DNA of 64,000 bases from CAZJYI01 sp964550025 (GCA_964550025.1 CAZJYI010000054.1:3569-67568); one strand, 5' to 3'; counted from the first letter of the stretch, positions 42,201-50,596 are shown. Translations and numbers: made by a program. Notes: a model not told the origin generated them from the sequence alone.

Positions 42201-43233
42201 TGAATGGGTGAAGATCGCCAAGCAGGCCGGGATGCGACATATCGTCATCACCGCTAAGCACCAGGACGGTTTTGCGATGTACGATTCGGAGGTATCCGAG
42301 TTCAACATTGTCGACGCCACGCCTTTCCGCCGAGACCCGATGAAGGAACTCGCGGACGCTGCGCACCGGCAGGGGCTCGGCTTCGGCTTCTACTACTCCC
42401 AGGCCCGCGACCATCACCACCCGCTGGCCAACTGGAACAAGCACGGCAACACGTGGGATTTCCCGCAGGCAAGCAAGGACGACTTCATCAAGTACCTGGA
42501 TGAAAAGGCCAAGCCGCAAATCGAGGAACTGCTCACCGGCTACGGCGATCTTGCCGTGATGTGGTTCGACGTCCCGTACAACATCCCGCAGGAGGAGTGT
42601 GGGAGAATTGCCGAGATGGTCCGCGCGCGGCAACCCGACTGTATTATCAACAGTCGTCTCGGTGGCGAGGTCTGGGACTACCGTTCTCTCGGGGACAACG
42701 CCATCTCCGATGAGCCGTTGGATGAGCCCTGGGAAACCTGCATGACGATGAACGGCTCGTGGGGGTATCACCAGCTTGACGACAACTGGAAGTCGCCGCA
42801 GCAGTTCATCCGTCACCTGGTCGATATCGTGAGTAAGGGCGGCTGCCTGTTGCTCAATGTCGGCCCTACCGCGGAAGGATTGATCCCCGAACCTAGTCTG
42901 GCGCGACTGAAGAAGATGGGCGCATGGCTGGACACCAACGGCGAAGCCATCTACGGGACAAGCGCGAGCCCGCATCCTGCACCCGCGTGGGGGCGCTTCA
43001 CGAAGAAGCCCGGACGACTCTACGCTCACGTATTCGATTGGCCGGAGGACAGCAAGCTGGTCGTGCCGAGCGCGGGGCTGAGAGTCACCACGGCCTACCT
43101 GCTCGCGGACAAGGCACGAACGGCTCTGAAGACGGCAAGGGATGGCGAGAACGTGGTCATCAGCCTGCCGTCCGAAGCGCCGGATCCAATCTGCTCGGTT
43201 GTTGTGATTGAGCACCCAGGAGGCGCAAAATGA
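39229..43233 (+). CDS. Multidomain GH29 alpha-L-fucosidase with beta-helix, Fn3-like and LamG domains
   Basis: The ATG at 39229 overlaps the upstream stop and follows GGAGC; 1334 residues with a signal peptide (ATWYACLVVALSARG). Residues ~28-600 form a right-handed parallel beta-helix (FVVAPGGSDANPGTEAKPVAT, then polysaccharide-lyase-like rungs such as CCFRNIGDFAVFG). Residues ~625-705 are Fn3-like (GIEYYFECLTKGGRDSGWQ). Residues ~715-910 are LamG (VDDVRIYKRTLTKREIQAL). Residues ~920-1330 are a GH29 fucosidase: KFGMFIHWGLYSIPAGVW, ITAKHQDGFAMYDS (usually KHHDGF), the likely nucleophile Asp1114 in AVMWFDVPYN, and the conserved GGCLLLNVGPTAEGLIP. It should release alpha-L-fucose from a complex glycan while the helix binds or cleaves another part of it. 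Confidence 0.92.
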   Translation: MKSRNRMPSPTLATWYACLVVALSARGADFVVAPGGSDANPGTEAKPVATLARARDAVRALKNDGMTKDVIVHVRAGEYVLSEPVVFGPEDSGTNGFCVIYRNADEPGSARFVGGERATGWTRHEGKIWKKTGVTHLVTTLYEDGRRAHIARSPNRGTYPEYPNAMAPYFVSVGGSYDTLVYGEGDLDPAVWELTDRAAVVWWTRGGKPDWGQRVTKLLSIDAEKRTLHVKGREHRLFNITKGDRFFVMNMRALLDAPGEFYQDTDRETLYYIPRGDDPNQADIRLPGPAVLVTLKGKSAEDGVQNIVFSGLSFEQTNCGYLENRRLCGAVDLRYCSGIRIEKCCFRNIGDFAVFGQVGVHHCSILNCRIEHTGQGGILIQNRSIKRLKEPNVRGEFNRVHNCLIHDLGEIMVLACHNGGVMLWNANDCRVSHCDIARNIRYGISLRGHYSSQWARDSGSSPDNGTHLSRNNVFQYIKIADVGTDSGDMGAIHAAHLNEPDGPCINTWRQIVVRGARAHPSMKDWAPNGIFVDHPYSCQKQVFMDIDIAGTQGDPFRDNRNPVQTFINASWRPGFDRTRMETDRIGLTPEFPKEYGGKGEVDSSPPSPAVPKLADAGRALGDSAVRVEAAPCKDDMTGIEYYFECLTKGGRDSGWQVMPVYTDRSLEPETPYRYRIKARDTSAAQHETQWSDVLTVKTGKKSDALSAPGASAPCVARYRFEEDGRDAMGNHHGKVSGNTAFSRSAREGEYALACGGNHVTVRDNDDLDIGRKDFAISLWFLRHKDPRGNLRLLSKHDKKWRGYCIRGADRNIGFDIGNGDARPLVVAHTSGPGKWLHLVVNVKRESGLVALYLNGALVSNMDISALRDDDIDNDAPLTIGSGSNLPWKGLVDDVRIYKRTLTKREIQALSSQTTITSRETPADREGPIQEWRDAKFGMFIHWGLYSIPAGVWRGKRQPGDYAEHIQLKLKIPKTEYAKLAGRFNPVKFDADEWVKIAKQAGMRHIVITAKHQDGFAMYDSEVSEFNIVDATPFRRDPMKELADAAHRQGLGFGFYYSQARDHHHPLANWNKHGNTWDFPQASKDDFIKYLDEKAKPQIEELLTGYGDLAVMWFDVPYNIPQEECGRIAEMVRARQPDCIINSRLGGEVWDYRSLGDNAISDEPLDEPWETCMTMNGSWGYHQLDDNWKSPQQFIRHLVDIVSKGGCLLLNVGPTAEGLIPEPSLARLKKMGAWLDTNGEAIYGTSASPHPAPAWGRFTKKPGRLYAHVFDWPEDSKLVVPSAGLRVTTAYLLADKARTALKTARDGENVVISLPSEAPDPICSVVVIEHPGGAK

Positions 43234-44657
43234 ATCGCCGCGATTTTCTGAAGGCAGCAGGCGGCGGCCTGGCCACGGCGGCATTGGTCGGCTGTCGTGC
43301 CGTTTCCGCCGCTGAGCCAGCTAAAGGTGGCGCGTCCAAGACGGATCCCACACCCAATCTGCTCTTCGTCATGTGCGACGAAATGCGGGAAATGGCCATG
43401 TCATGTTCCGGCGATCCCAACCTCAAGACGCCGAACCTCGATCGCCTTGCTGCCTCGGGTTTCCGCAGCACACGCACGTACACGACCAGTCCGGTGTGTT
43501 GCCCTGCGCGGGCCACCATGCAAACGGGATACTATCCCCACAACGCCGGCTTTCAGGACTACAGGAACGGACTCCATCTTCGCAAGGATGTTCCCACGAT
43601 TGGCGAAGCCCTGAAGGCGGCGGGTTATCATACAGCACATATCGGCAAATGGCACTTGAACGGCAAGAAACTATCACCCGGCAACCGTTACGTTCCCGCC
43701 GCCTATCACCGTGGGTACGACGTATGGCTTGGATACGAACACGGCGAGCATTACTTCGATTCGGTTCACTACAGCAAGGATGACACCCCGATTGTGCCGC
43801 CCGACAACCAGTATGAACCGGATTTCCAGACGGATCACGCACTCCGGTTCATCGAGAACAACGCACACCGGCCGTGGATGATGCATCTCTCCTGGAACCC
43901 GCCGCATTTCCCCCTATCACCAGACAATGTTCCGGCCGACGCGCTCGCCGCGTTCGATGCAGATGCCATCCAGTTGCGAGACAATGTTCCCGAGGGAGGT
44001 CTAGCCGGTGCACAGCGACAGGAGCTTGCGGTCTATTACGCGATGATCAGTACGCTCGACAGGAACCTTGGGCGACTGCTCGACAAACTCGATGTCCTGG
44101 GACTGGGCGAGAAGACGATCGTCGTCTTTACCTCGGACCACGGCGACATGCTCTATTCGCACGGCAACATCTACAAACGACGCCCCCAGGAGGAAAGCTC
44201 GCGGATCCCATTCATCATTCGCTATCCCGGCGTCATACCGGCGGGGCAAGTCAGCGAAGAACCGATGAGCCTCGTCGACTTGCCCGGATCCCTGACCGAG
44301 CTCATGGGCGTGAAGCCCATGCGAACCGAGGGGATGTCCTTTGTCGCGCATTGGAAGGGCGATGCACGTGTCGGTCCCCGCGATGCCGTGTTCATGGGCT
44401 GCCAGTGGTTGGGGTGCCGACCCGCGGGCGGCAACCATGTCAAGCGCCCGTGGCGTGCCGTGCGGACCCGGTCACACATGGCGTGTTGGTTGCAAGAAGG
44501 GAAGGAATCGCGGCTGGTTCACCTGTTCGATGTCTCGGAGGACCCGTTTCAGCGCAACGACTTGCGGGACGACGAATCTCAATCCGAACGAGTGACGGTG
44601 CTGAAGGGGATGCTGCGAGATCACCTGAAGAAGACGAATGACAGCTTTCCGCTGTAG
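43230..44657 (+). CDS. Tat-exported sulfatase (formylglycine type)
   Basis: 475 residues, ATGA overlap with the fucosidase gene. The N-terminus MNRRDFLKAAGGGLA is a twin-arginine signal, so the enzyme is exported folded. The sulfatase signature is CCPAR; Cys90 should be converted to formylglycine. Metal-site and catalytic segments include NLLFVMCDEMRE, HTAHIGKWHLNG and VVFTSDHGDMLYSHG. The family hydrolyses sulfate esters on sugars; with the fucosidase beside it, a sulfated fucose-containing glycan is the natural guess. No formylglycine-generating enzyme is encoded in the window. The conserved C-terminus (LKGMLRDHLKKTNDSFPL) is mirrored in a decayed copy at 50623-50682. Confidence 0.94.
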   Translation: MNRRDFLKAAGGGLATAALVGCRAVSAAEPAKGGASKTDPTPNLLFVMCDEMREMAMSCSGDPNLKTPNLDRLAASGFRSTRTYTTSPVCCPARATMQTGYYPHNAGFQDYRNGLHLRKDVPTIGEALKAAGYHTAHIGKWHLNGKKLSPGNRYVPAAYHRGYDVWLGYEHGEHYFDSVHYSKDDTPIVPPDNQYEPDFQTDHALRFIENNAHRPWMMHLSWNPPHFPLSPDNVPADALAAFDADAIQLRDNVPEGGLAGAQRQELAVYYAMISTLDRNLGRLLDKLDVLGLGEKTIVVFTSDHGDMLYSHGNIYKRRPQEESSRIPFIIRYPGVIPAGQVSEEPMSLVDLPGSLTELMGVKPMRTEGMSFVAHWKGDARVGPRDAVFMGCQWLGCRPAGGNHVKRPWRAVRTRSHMACWLQEGKESRLVHLFDVSEDPFQRNDLRDDESQSERVTVLKGMLRDHLKKTNDSFPL

Positions 44658-44690
44658 TGGGTCGAGAACGCAAGATGACCGGAGGAGAAG

Positions 44691-46673
44691 ATGCGTCTCT
44701 CCAAGATGATGAAAACGTTTCGATTAAGACGTCTTGTACTCTCGGTGATGCTTGGGATGTCGTGTTTCTACTCGGAGGCGGCGACGAATCCCTCCAGACC
44801 CAACATCATCCTGATCCTCACCGACGACCAGGGCTACAACGACCTGGGGTGTTTCGGTTCAGACCGGATCAAGACTCCCAACATCGACCGCATGGCGGCC
44901 GAGGGCATGAAATTCGCAGACTTTTACGTTACGGCCCCCATCTGCACCCCGGCGCGTGCGTCGATCATGACCGGATGCTACCCCTCGCGGGTCGGGCTCG
45001 GCACCCCTTTGCACACGCCCGACACGATCGGCCTGCACGAGGACGAGATCACCCTTGCGGATTTGCTCAAGTCGCAGGGCTATGCCACGGCCTGCGTCGG
45101 CAAGTGGCACTTGGGGCACCACCCGAAGTTCTATCCGACCCGCCATGGGTTTGACTATTACTACGGCACACCGCTGGGGCACTGCTTTGCCACCGAGGGT
45201 ATGCGGACGAAAGGCAAGTACTCCGCCTTGTTCTTGAGGAACGAGGAGAAGGTGCCTTTCCCACCGATAGAGGAGCTGACCGAAGCGCTGACCGCGGAGG
45301 CGGTGCAGTGGATCAAGGCTAATGAAGACAATCCGTTCTTCCTCTTCATGTCCCATCCCATGCCCCACGGACCCGTGGCCGCGTCCGAGCGGTTCCGGGG
45401 CAAGAGCGCCGGCGGTTTGTACGGCGACGCCATCGAAGAGATCGACTGGAGCACCGGAGAGATCCTCAAGACCATCAACGAGCTGGGGCTTGCGCTGGAC
45501 ACGATTGTGGTGTTCACGTCGGACAACGGCGCCTGCACGAATCCCTGGGGCGTAGACGCCACGTGGTTCGGCTCGAACGCACCGTTTCGCGGCAAGAAAC
45601 AGCAATGCTGGGAGGGCGGCCTGCGCGTGCCCTGCGTGATGTGGGGCCCTGGGCGTTTCCCGGCCGGCTCGGTCTGTACCGAGCTCGCCACGGTCATGGA
45701 CTTCCTGCCGACATTCGCCGGCATGGCTGGTGCGGAACTGCCCACAGACCGGTTGATCGACGGGAAGGACATCACTGCCTTGATGAGCGGACAGCCGGAT
45801 GCCAAATCGCCCTACGACGCGTTCATCTTTCATGCGCGACTGGGGAAACGCTCCGGCATACGCGTTGGCGACTGGAAACTGCTGGTCGAAACCGATGCCA
45901 TCACCTGGAAGCACCAGGGCGATGCCCTCTACGATCTCAAGAACGATCTGGGTGAGCATCACAACGTGGCAGCCGAGCGTCCGGACAAGGTCAAGCGCCT
46001 CAAAGCGCGCTTGAGGGCATTTGAAGAGGAACTGAGCCAGACTTCGCGGCGCGCGGGTTCCCTTGTGTCGCCGGTCGACGACGATGACGTAACCGGAAAC
46101 TGGATGACCGAGGTGTACTTCATGCGCCTCGATAACATCCTGTCCGAGCCGGACGAGGTGAAGGCGGTCGCCGCAAAGCTCACCGACTTCTTCATCGGCT
46201 GTGGCCGGCTTCAGCTTGCACACATACCGGATTTCCACGGCGGCATCGGCTCGTTCTACTACTCCATGTGGGCGCCAAGGGGCACCGTCTGGCACCAGGA
46301 AGATGCCGCGGCGTTGCTCTCCCCTGATCTGTATGCAGAGTTCATCGAGCCGTGCGACGGGAAGATAGCCGCCGCTTTCGAAGGCTGCATCATCCATCAG
46401 CACCCGACCGGTTTCTACCCCGTCGACGCGTATCTCGAGATGGATATGACGGCCCTCGAGCTCCACATCGACGAAGGCGGGCCATCAACGGAGGAGCTGT
46501 TCGATGTCCATAAGAAGATCCTCGCCAGGAAGCCGCTGTTGATCTGGGGTGACATTCCGGAGCAGGACCTGGACTGGATCTTCAGCAGACTACCCGTGCA
46601 GGGGCTGGCAGTGAATACGGTTGTTACTTCCCCCGAACAAGCGGAAGCGCTCTGGCGGAGGTATGTGGGATGA
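44691..46673 (+). CDS. Sulfatase fused to the C-terminal half of a UroD-family protein
   Basis: GGAGGAG precedes the ATG; 660 residues with a signal peptide. Residues ~35-465 are a complete sulfatase: NIILILTDDQGYNDLG, CTPAR with formylglycine Cys85, ATACVGKWHLGHH and VVFTSDNGA. Residues ~480-660 do not belong to any sulfatase. They resemble the second half of a UroD-family barrel (ADFHGG-like HIPDFHGGIGSFYYSMW, ALLSPDLYAEFIEPCDGKI, CIIHQHPTGFYPVDAY, RKPLLIWGDIPEQDLDWIF). The first ~200 residues of that barrel are missing. A cytoplasmic enzyme fold attached to an exported sulfatase is unexpected, so the tail may be a fusion after deletion, or have a new binding role. ATGA overlap with the next UroD gene. 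Confidence 0.88.
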   Translation: MRLSKMMKTFRLRRLVLSVMLGMSCFYSEAATNPSRPNIILILTDDQGYNDLGCFGSDRIKTPNIDRMAAEGMKFADFYVTAPICTPARASIMTGCYPSRVGLGTPLHTPDTIGLHEDEITLADLLKSQGYATACVGKWHLGHHPKFYPTRHGFDYYYGTPLGHCFATEGMRTKGKYSALFLRNEEKVPFPPIEELTEALTAEAVQWIKANEDNPFFLFMSHPMPHGPVAASERFRGKSAGGLYGDAIEEIDWSTGEILKTINELGLALDTIVVFTSDNGACTNPWGVDATWFGSNAPFRGKKQQCWEGGLRVPCVMWGPGRFPAGSVCTELATVMDFLPTFAGMAGAELPTDRLIDGKDITALMSGQPDAKSPYDAFIFHARLGKRSGIRVGDWKLLVETDAITWKHQGDALYDLKNDLGEHHNVAAERPDKVKRLKARLRAFEEELSQTSRRAGSLVSPVDDDDVTGNWMTEVYFMRLDNILSEPDEVKAVAAKLTDFFIGCGRLQLAHIPDFHGGIGSFYYSMWAPRGTVWHQEDAAALLSPDLYAEFIEPCDGKIAAAFEGCIIHQHPTGFYPVDAYLEMDMTALELHIDEGGPSTEELFDVHKKILARKPLLIWGDIPEQDLDWIFSRLPVQGLAVNTVVTSPEQAEALWRRYVG

Positions 46674-47770
46674 AACAGGATGTGGACATGTGGGCTAACG
46701 GGGAGCGCGGAGGAAAGCTGGTCTCCAAAGAGACGCTCAACCACCGCGGCTTGATCGAGCTGGTCAGCGGCCTCGATGTCTACGAGAGGACCCCGGAAGC
46801 CTATTGCCGGGCCTATGAAGTCCTGGGGACCGACATCATCAACCGCGTCCCACTGACCAACGCGCCGGACCCGACACCCGTTGGAGAGACCCGCCCTGTT
46901 TCGGGCCGCCCCTACCAACGCGGCAGTCTGGGCGTGTACGATACGGTCATGCGGCATACCTATCTCCGCCGTCAGCCGGAAGAGGTCTGGTCGCTGAACA
47001 TGAGCGACCTCAGCTACGAAGATCTGCTGGTGCCGGTCCCACATCCCTGCAGGGCACAGGACATCATGGAGAGGGAGGCGACCGTCGGGTACGTCGGCCA
47101 GTACTATCCCATGCTCTACACCACGCTTTTCATGTGGCCTGTTGAGTTCCTGGGGTGGGAGGTCTTCATGGTGGCGGCGGGCATGGAGCCGGACCGCTTC
47201 CACGAACATTTCCTGCTGCCCTGCGCAACCAAATCAAGAGCCATTGTCACCGAGATGGCGGAGGCGTCCGACAGTCCATTTGTGTTTGTCCACGATGACC
47301 TTGCAGACGCCAACGGGCCGATGTTCAGCCCTCAATGGTACGATGACTACATCTTCCCGCACTACCCGGAGATCTGGGCCCATGCAAAGGAGCTTGGCAA
47401 GAAGATCATCTTCGTCGCCGATGGCAACATGGAGACCTTCCTGCCGAGGCTCGTGAACGCCGGCGTGGACGGCTTGATGTTCGAGAACCCGGCGACATCG
47501 GTAAATGCAGTGATCGAGCATTTCGGCCAACCGGGACGTTTCATGATCGGCGGCATCGATACCGCGGCACTGACCATAGGCACCCCGGAGACGATTCGTG
47601 CCATGGTCCTGGCCCTTGCGGATAAGACGCGGGATTGCCCGGGATTCGCGATTGCCAGTTGCGGCGGTCTGCATGGAAACATCCCGCTGGCCAATCTCGA
47701 AGCCTACTTCGATGCCCGCGCCGAGGTCGGTGCAACACCCGCAGATTGGCGAGAGAGAGGCAAGATCTGA
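46670..47770 (+). CDS. Second UroD-family protein
   Basis: 366 residues beginning by ATGA overlap; no signal peptide, so cytoplasmic. UroD-type segments: HRGLIELVSGLDVYERTPEAY at the start, FVFVHDDLADANGPMFSPQWYDDYIFPHYPEIW, then LGKKIIFVADGNMETFLPRLVNAGVDGLMFE and a late CGGLHGN. The H-x-C zinc motif seen in the first UroD protein of the operon is replaced here by VADGN, so chemistry probably differs or the two form a heteromer. Together with the fused fragment next door this makes three UroD-derived pieces in one operon. It is the last gene; no clear terminator follows in the 59 bases before the convergent WD40 gene. Confidence 0.85.
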   Translation: MKQDVDMWANGERGGKLVSKETLNHRGLIELVSGLDVYERTPEAYCRAYEVLGTDIINRVPLTNAPDPTPVGETRPVSGRPYQRGSLGVYDTVMRHTYLRRQPEEVWSLNMSDLSYEDLLVPVPHPCRAQDIMEREATVGYVGQYYPMLYTTLFMWPVEFLGWEVFMVAAGMEPDRFHEHFLLPCATKSRAIVTEMAEASDSPFVFVHDDLADANGPMFSPQWYDDYIFPHYPEIWAHAKELGKKIIFVADGNMETFLPRLVNAGVDGLMFENPATSVNAVIEHFGQPGRFMIGGIDTAALTIGTPETIRAMVLALADKTRDCPGFAIASCGGLHGNIPLANLEAYFDARAEVGATPADWRERGKI

Positions 47771-47829
47771 TGCGGAAGCGAGAACCCCTTTGCGTGTGGC
47801 ACCAATGGTTGTTTCGAGTACTGGACATC

Positions 47830-49209
47830 CTAGATGCCCCATACCTGCACAAGGCGATCGTCGGTGACGGTTAGCAGGGTGGCCGAACCAGGGCCGAAAA
47901 CGGCATGCCTGATGCGTGACGGGTGCTCTGCCGTTTGATATAGCAACTCACCCGTGCCGGCGTCCCAGATCCTCGCAACGCCTTCCTCGACGGTAACGAA
48001 CTTCAGTCCGTCCGGGCTGAATTCAGCCGAGCTGATGTTGCCGTCCGGGGGATCGATGAGAAGCAGCAACTCTCCGGTGGCGCTGTCAAAGATGCGGGCA
48101 ACGCCATTAAACGAGCTCGTTATGAGCCGTTCGCCGTCGGGGTGGAAATCAACCGTAAACACCGTGTTGTGATGGTGCAACGGCTTCGTGATGAGAGCAG
48201 CCGTGCGTCCATCCCACACACGAGTAGAAGCGTCGCCGGATGCGGTCGCCAGACGTCGTGAGTCCGGGCTGAAATCCATATCGAAAATCTTCTCTACATG
48301 CGCAATCGGCGTTCTGCTCCGAACTCCGGTCTCAACGTCCCACAGCCAGTAGTCACAGAGTCCGGCCAGAAACGTGCGTCCGTCCGGGCTGGCTGTGAAA
48401 ACGCTGGAATTGACAGATCTGAAGTTCCTGAAGTCCTTGTCAGATATGCGGAAAGAGGTCCCGACTCGATTGCCGGTCTTCGTTTCGTAAACGTGGACCC
48501 GGCATTGACCCGATATACAGAAGAGGCGGCTCGCGTCGTCCGAGAAGAACGTCGCGTCGATCCTCTCGTCATGGTCAATTCGGTCGAGAACCGGTTGGCC
48601 GTCCTCGGTCTTCCAGATACGAACGACACCGTTCGTTGTGCCTGTAGCCAACAGCCGGCCGGCCCGACAGAACCCCACGGCCGTCACAATCGACGAATGA
48701 TTGAGGCGGGCGATGGGCTTCTGGGTCTGTGCATCCCATAGCTGGAGGGTCTCCGTATCGAGCACGTCTACCCACCGCGTTCCCATCGAATTGCGTTTTG
48801 GGAAAGCAAACCTGAGATAGGTGGAAGCCCGCAAATCGATTGCCTTCAGCCGGTTTCGTCGAGCGCCCCGGCGAAGCGGTTCCGGAGTGGGGACGGCCAG
48901 ATTCTCCAATCCATAGGTAGCATAGTTGATCAGGATCCAGTCATTGCTGAGTCGGAGCGGCTCGATGACCGGCTGGGCCAAACCGTGTCGAGGTGACGGT
49001 GCCGGCCGGGTCACCCACCGGTAGTGCTGCCACGCGATCAGCGCCCGACGACCTGACTCCACCACCTTACGCGACAGCCCGGCGCCGATCACCACACCGA
49101 GCGCCAGCGCCAACGCGAGCGCCGCCGCGGGCCCCTTGTTGCGCCAGATAAACTCCGCCATCCGGTAGCTTGTGTTGGGCGGCCGCGCATCCACTGGTTC
49201 TTGCTCCAA
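47830..49209 (-). CDS. Membrane-anchored WD40 protein: tail of a PVC-type Ser/Thr kinase without its kinase domain
   Basis: Translation can only begin at a TTG at 49209 (a stop lies 15 bases upstream) or at ATG 49161; neither has a ribosome binding site. The opening (L)EQEPVDARPPNTSYRMAEF continuing to IWRNKGPAAALALALALG is the linker and membrane helix that join the kinase domain to C-terminal repeats in many planctomycete/Lentisphaerae Ser/Thr kinases. About seven WD40 repeats follow (RIWKTEDGQP, RVWDGRTAALI, RIFDSATGELL, RIWDAGTGELLY). The kinase domain itself is absent. It is therefore either a decayed kinase or a stand-alone propeller; 459 residues as read. Confidence 0.7.
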   Translation of the reverse strand: MEQEPVDARPPNTSYRMAEFIWRNKGPAAALALALALGVVIGAGLSRKVVESGRRALIAWQHYRWVTRPAPSPRHGLAQPVIEPLRLSNDWILINYATYGLENLAVPTPEPLRRGARRNRLKAIDLRASTYLRFAFPKRNSMGTRWVDVLDTETLQLWDAQTQKPIARLNHSSIVTAVGFCRAGRLLATGTTNGVVRIWKTEDGQPVLDRIDHDERIDATFFSDDASRLFCISGQCRVHVYETKTGNRVGTSFRISDKDFRNFRSVNSSVFTASPDGRTFLAGLCDYWLWDVETGVRSRTPIAHVEKIFDMDFSPDSRRLATASGDASTRVWDGRTAALITKPLHHHNTVFTVDFHPDGERLITSSFNGVARIFDSATGELLLLIDPPDGNISSAEFSPDGLKFVTVEEGVARIWDAGTGELLYQTAEHPSRIRHAVFGPGSATLLTVTDDRLVQVWGI

Positions 49210-49268
49210 GTGCGTGGGGTGTCATTCGCCAGGCCGTCGGCCGTCTCGCACCGCCGGATCCGAGGCTT

Positions 49269-50534
49269 TCAGTCACCCTCAATCTTCAGGGACTCAACGG
49301 GTATGACGGAAAGACCGCAATCCTCTTTCCCTATAGAATAGACGACGTAGAGTTTGCCTTCATGTTCGTAGCCGTAGGGATACGACCACTGTTTGCTTTT
49401 GGCCCTTCCTTTGAATCGTGGCGGCCCGGACTTGCCATGGCGAATGCGCCACATGGATGAGAGCGTGCTTTCGCCGGGGCGGCTCACCGACACCACCAGT
49501 GTGTCCCGGTTTCGGTAGTTCGACAGCAGGTACAGCTGACCGGTACTGAGTTTCCCGAGATAAGCCTTCGCGCGCGGCATCGGATAGTTGCTGGCCTGTG
49601 CGCGTCTCCACGTTCGGCCGTAGTCGTCACTGGTCGACACCCAGGCCACGCCTCCCCCACCCCGAATAACCGCGAGGACGCGTTTACCCTCGGCCCAGAC
49701 CGTGGTCTCGGCAAAACCGGGCTTCAGCGCGGGGGGGTACGGGATCAGAATCGAGTCCCATTTCGCCAGGTCCTCGCCATGGCTAATGGCGACCACCGGT
49801 AGGCCGTCCTTGTCCTGTCCGCCCGTGATGTAGTTCCCGTCGTCCATCCGCACGGGCTGGTCGCAGGGCCAGCAGTTCTCCATGACAATGCCGCGGGACT
49901 CCCATTTGCCCGTCTTTCCGTTCAGAACGAAAGCCTCGGCCTTGAGCCCCGGAAACCGGCGCGCCACGGGGCCCGCGCCGAATCGGGAGCAAATCGTCCA
50001 CAGCTCGTCTTTGTGCACCATCAGGATGCCGTGGCTGTGGCACTCGGACGTCGTGAATCCCGGCCCGATCACCTCCAGGCTCGACCACGTTCTGCACCCG
50101 TCCGTCGACCGGCGCCCCTGGAGCGTCTCGTGCGGCCCGTTTTCGTTGGTCGGGCTGTTGGCCCAGTTGGCGAAGAAGGTGCCTTTATGGTTGATAATGG
50201 CCGCGCCATGCAGGAACTTGTAGCCGTCCGCCGTCGCCGCATAGATCGTCTGGTGCTCGATGCCTGTGGCAAACGGGATCCGCGCCCGGTCATTCGGGAT
50301 CGCGGGACCGCTCCACAACGCGTAGACCTTCGGTTTCGGCGGTGCGGGGAGCTCGTGAAGGGCCGCTACAGGATGGTACAGGGCCTTTGTCTCCGCGTCA
50401 GACAGGAGACGGTCGTAGAGGCGCGCATCCAGCGGCCACTCATGGGCAGGCGCCGCCCAAACGCCGCGGAAAACGACGGTCAGCAAGAGCAGCAGGGGGA
50501 GGCTAGACCGTGGGCTATTAGGTCTCGTCGGCAT
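49269..50534 (-). CDS. Secreted sialidase-like (BNR) protein
   Basis: Start at MPTRPNSPRSSLPLLLLLTVV with AAGGAG seven bases upstream; 421 residues, signal cleavage near VWA-APAHEW. Asp-boxes STDGCRTWS and SDDYGRTWR; other blades contain FHGAAIINHKGTFFANWANSP-like and HSHGILMVHKDELW segments. It is a single-domain propeller, different in detail from the other three BNR proteins in the window. It is transcribed away from the decayed operon copy at 50.6 kb, with promoter-like direct repeats in between. Substrate unknown; exo-sialidase or a related glycosidase is possible. Confidence 0.82.
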   Translation of the reverse strand: MPTRPNSPRSSLPLLLLLTVVFRGVWAAPAHEWPLDARLYDRLLSDAETKALYHPVAALHELPAPPKPKVYALWSGPAIPNDRARIPFATGIEHQTIYAATADGYKFLHGAAIINHKGTFFANWANSPTNENGPHETLQGRRSTDGCRTWSSLEVIGPGFTTSECHSHGILMVHKDELWTICSRFGAGPVARRFPGLKAEAFVLNGKTGKWESRGIVMENCWPCDQPVRMDDGNYITGGQDKDGLPVVAISHGEDLAKWDSILIPYPPALKPGFAETTVWAEGKRVLAVIRGGGGVAWVSTSDDYGRTWRRAQASNYPMPRAKAYLGKLSTGQLYLLSNYRNRDTLVVSVSRPGESTLSSMWRIRHGKSGPPRFKGRAKSKQWSYPYGYEHEGKLYVVYSIGKEDCGLSVIPVESLKIEGD

Positions 50535-50574
50535 TCTCTTCTCCTTGATCGCTGATCGATGCCGTTTATAACAT

Positions 50575-50596
50575 GTCAAAGGACAAGTCAAAGGAC
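50575..50596 (-). promoter_or_regulatory. Tandem 10-bp direct repeats near the sialidase-like gene start
   Basis: GTCAAAGGAC occurs twice, at 50575-50584 and 50587-50596, spaced 12 bases centre to centre, as expected for a protein binding one face of the helix at each copy. On the minus strand the repeats supply TTGAC-type -35 boxes: TTGACT (50591-50586) followed after 15 bases by TATAAA (50570-50565). Possible promoter or operator for the gene starting at 50534. Confidence 0.35.

Noticed and set aside
47771..47829. Intrinsic terminator at the end of the glycan operon
   Set aside because: No stable stem followed by a T-run is visible in the short gap before the convergent WD40 gene.
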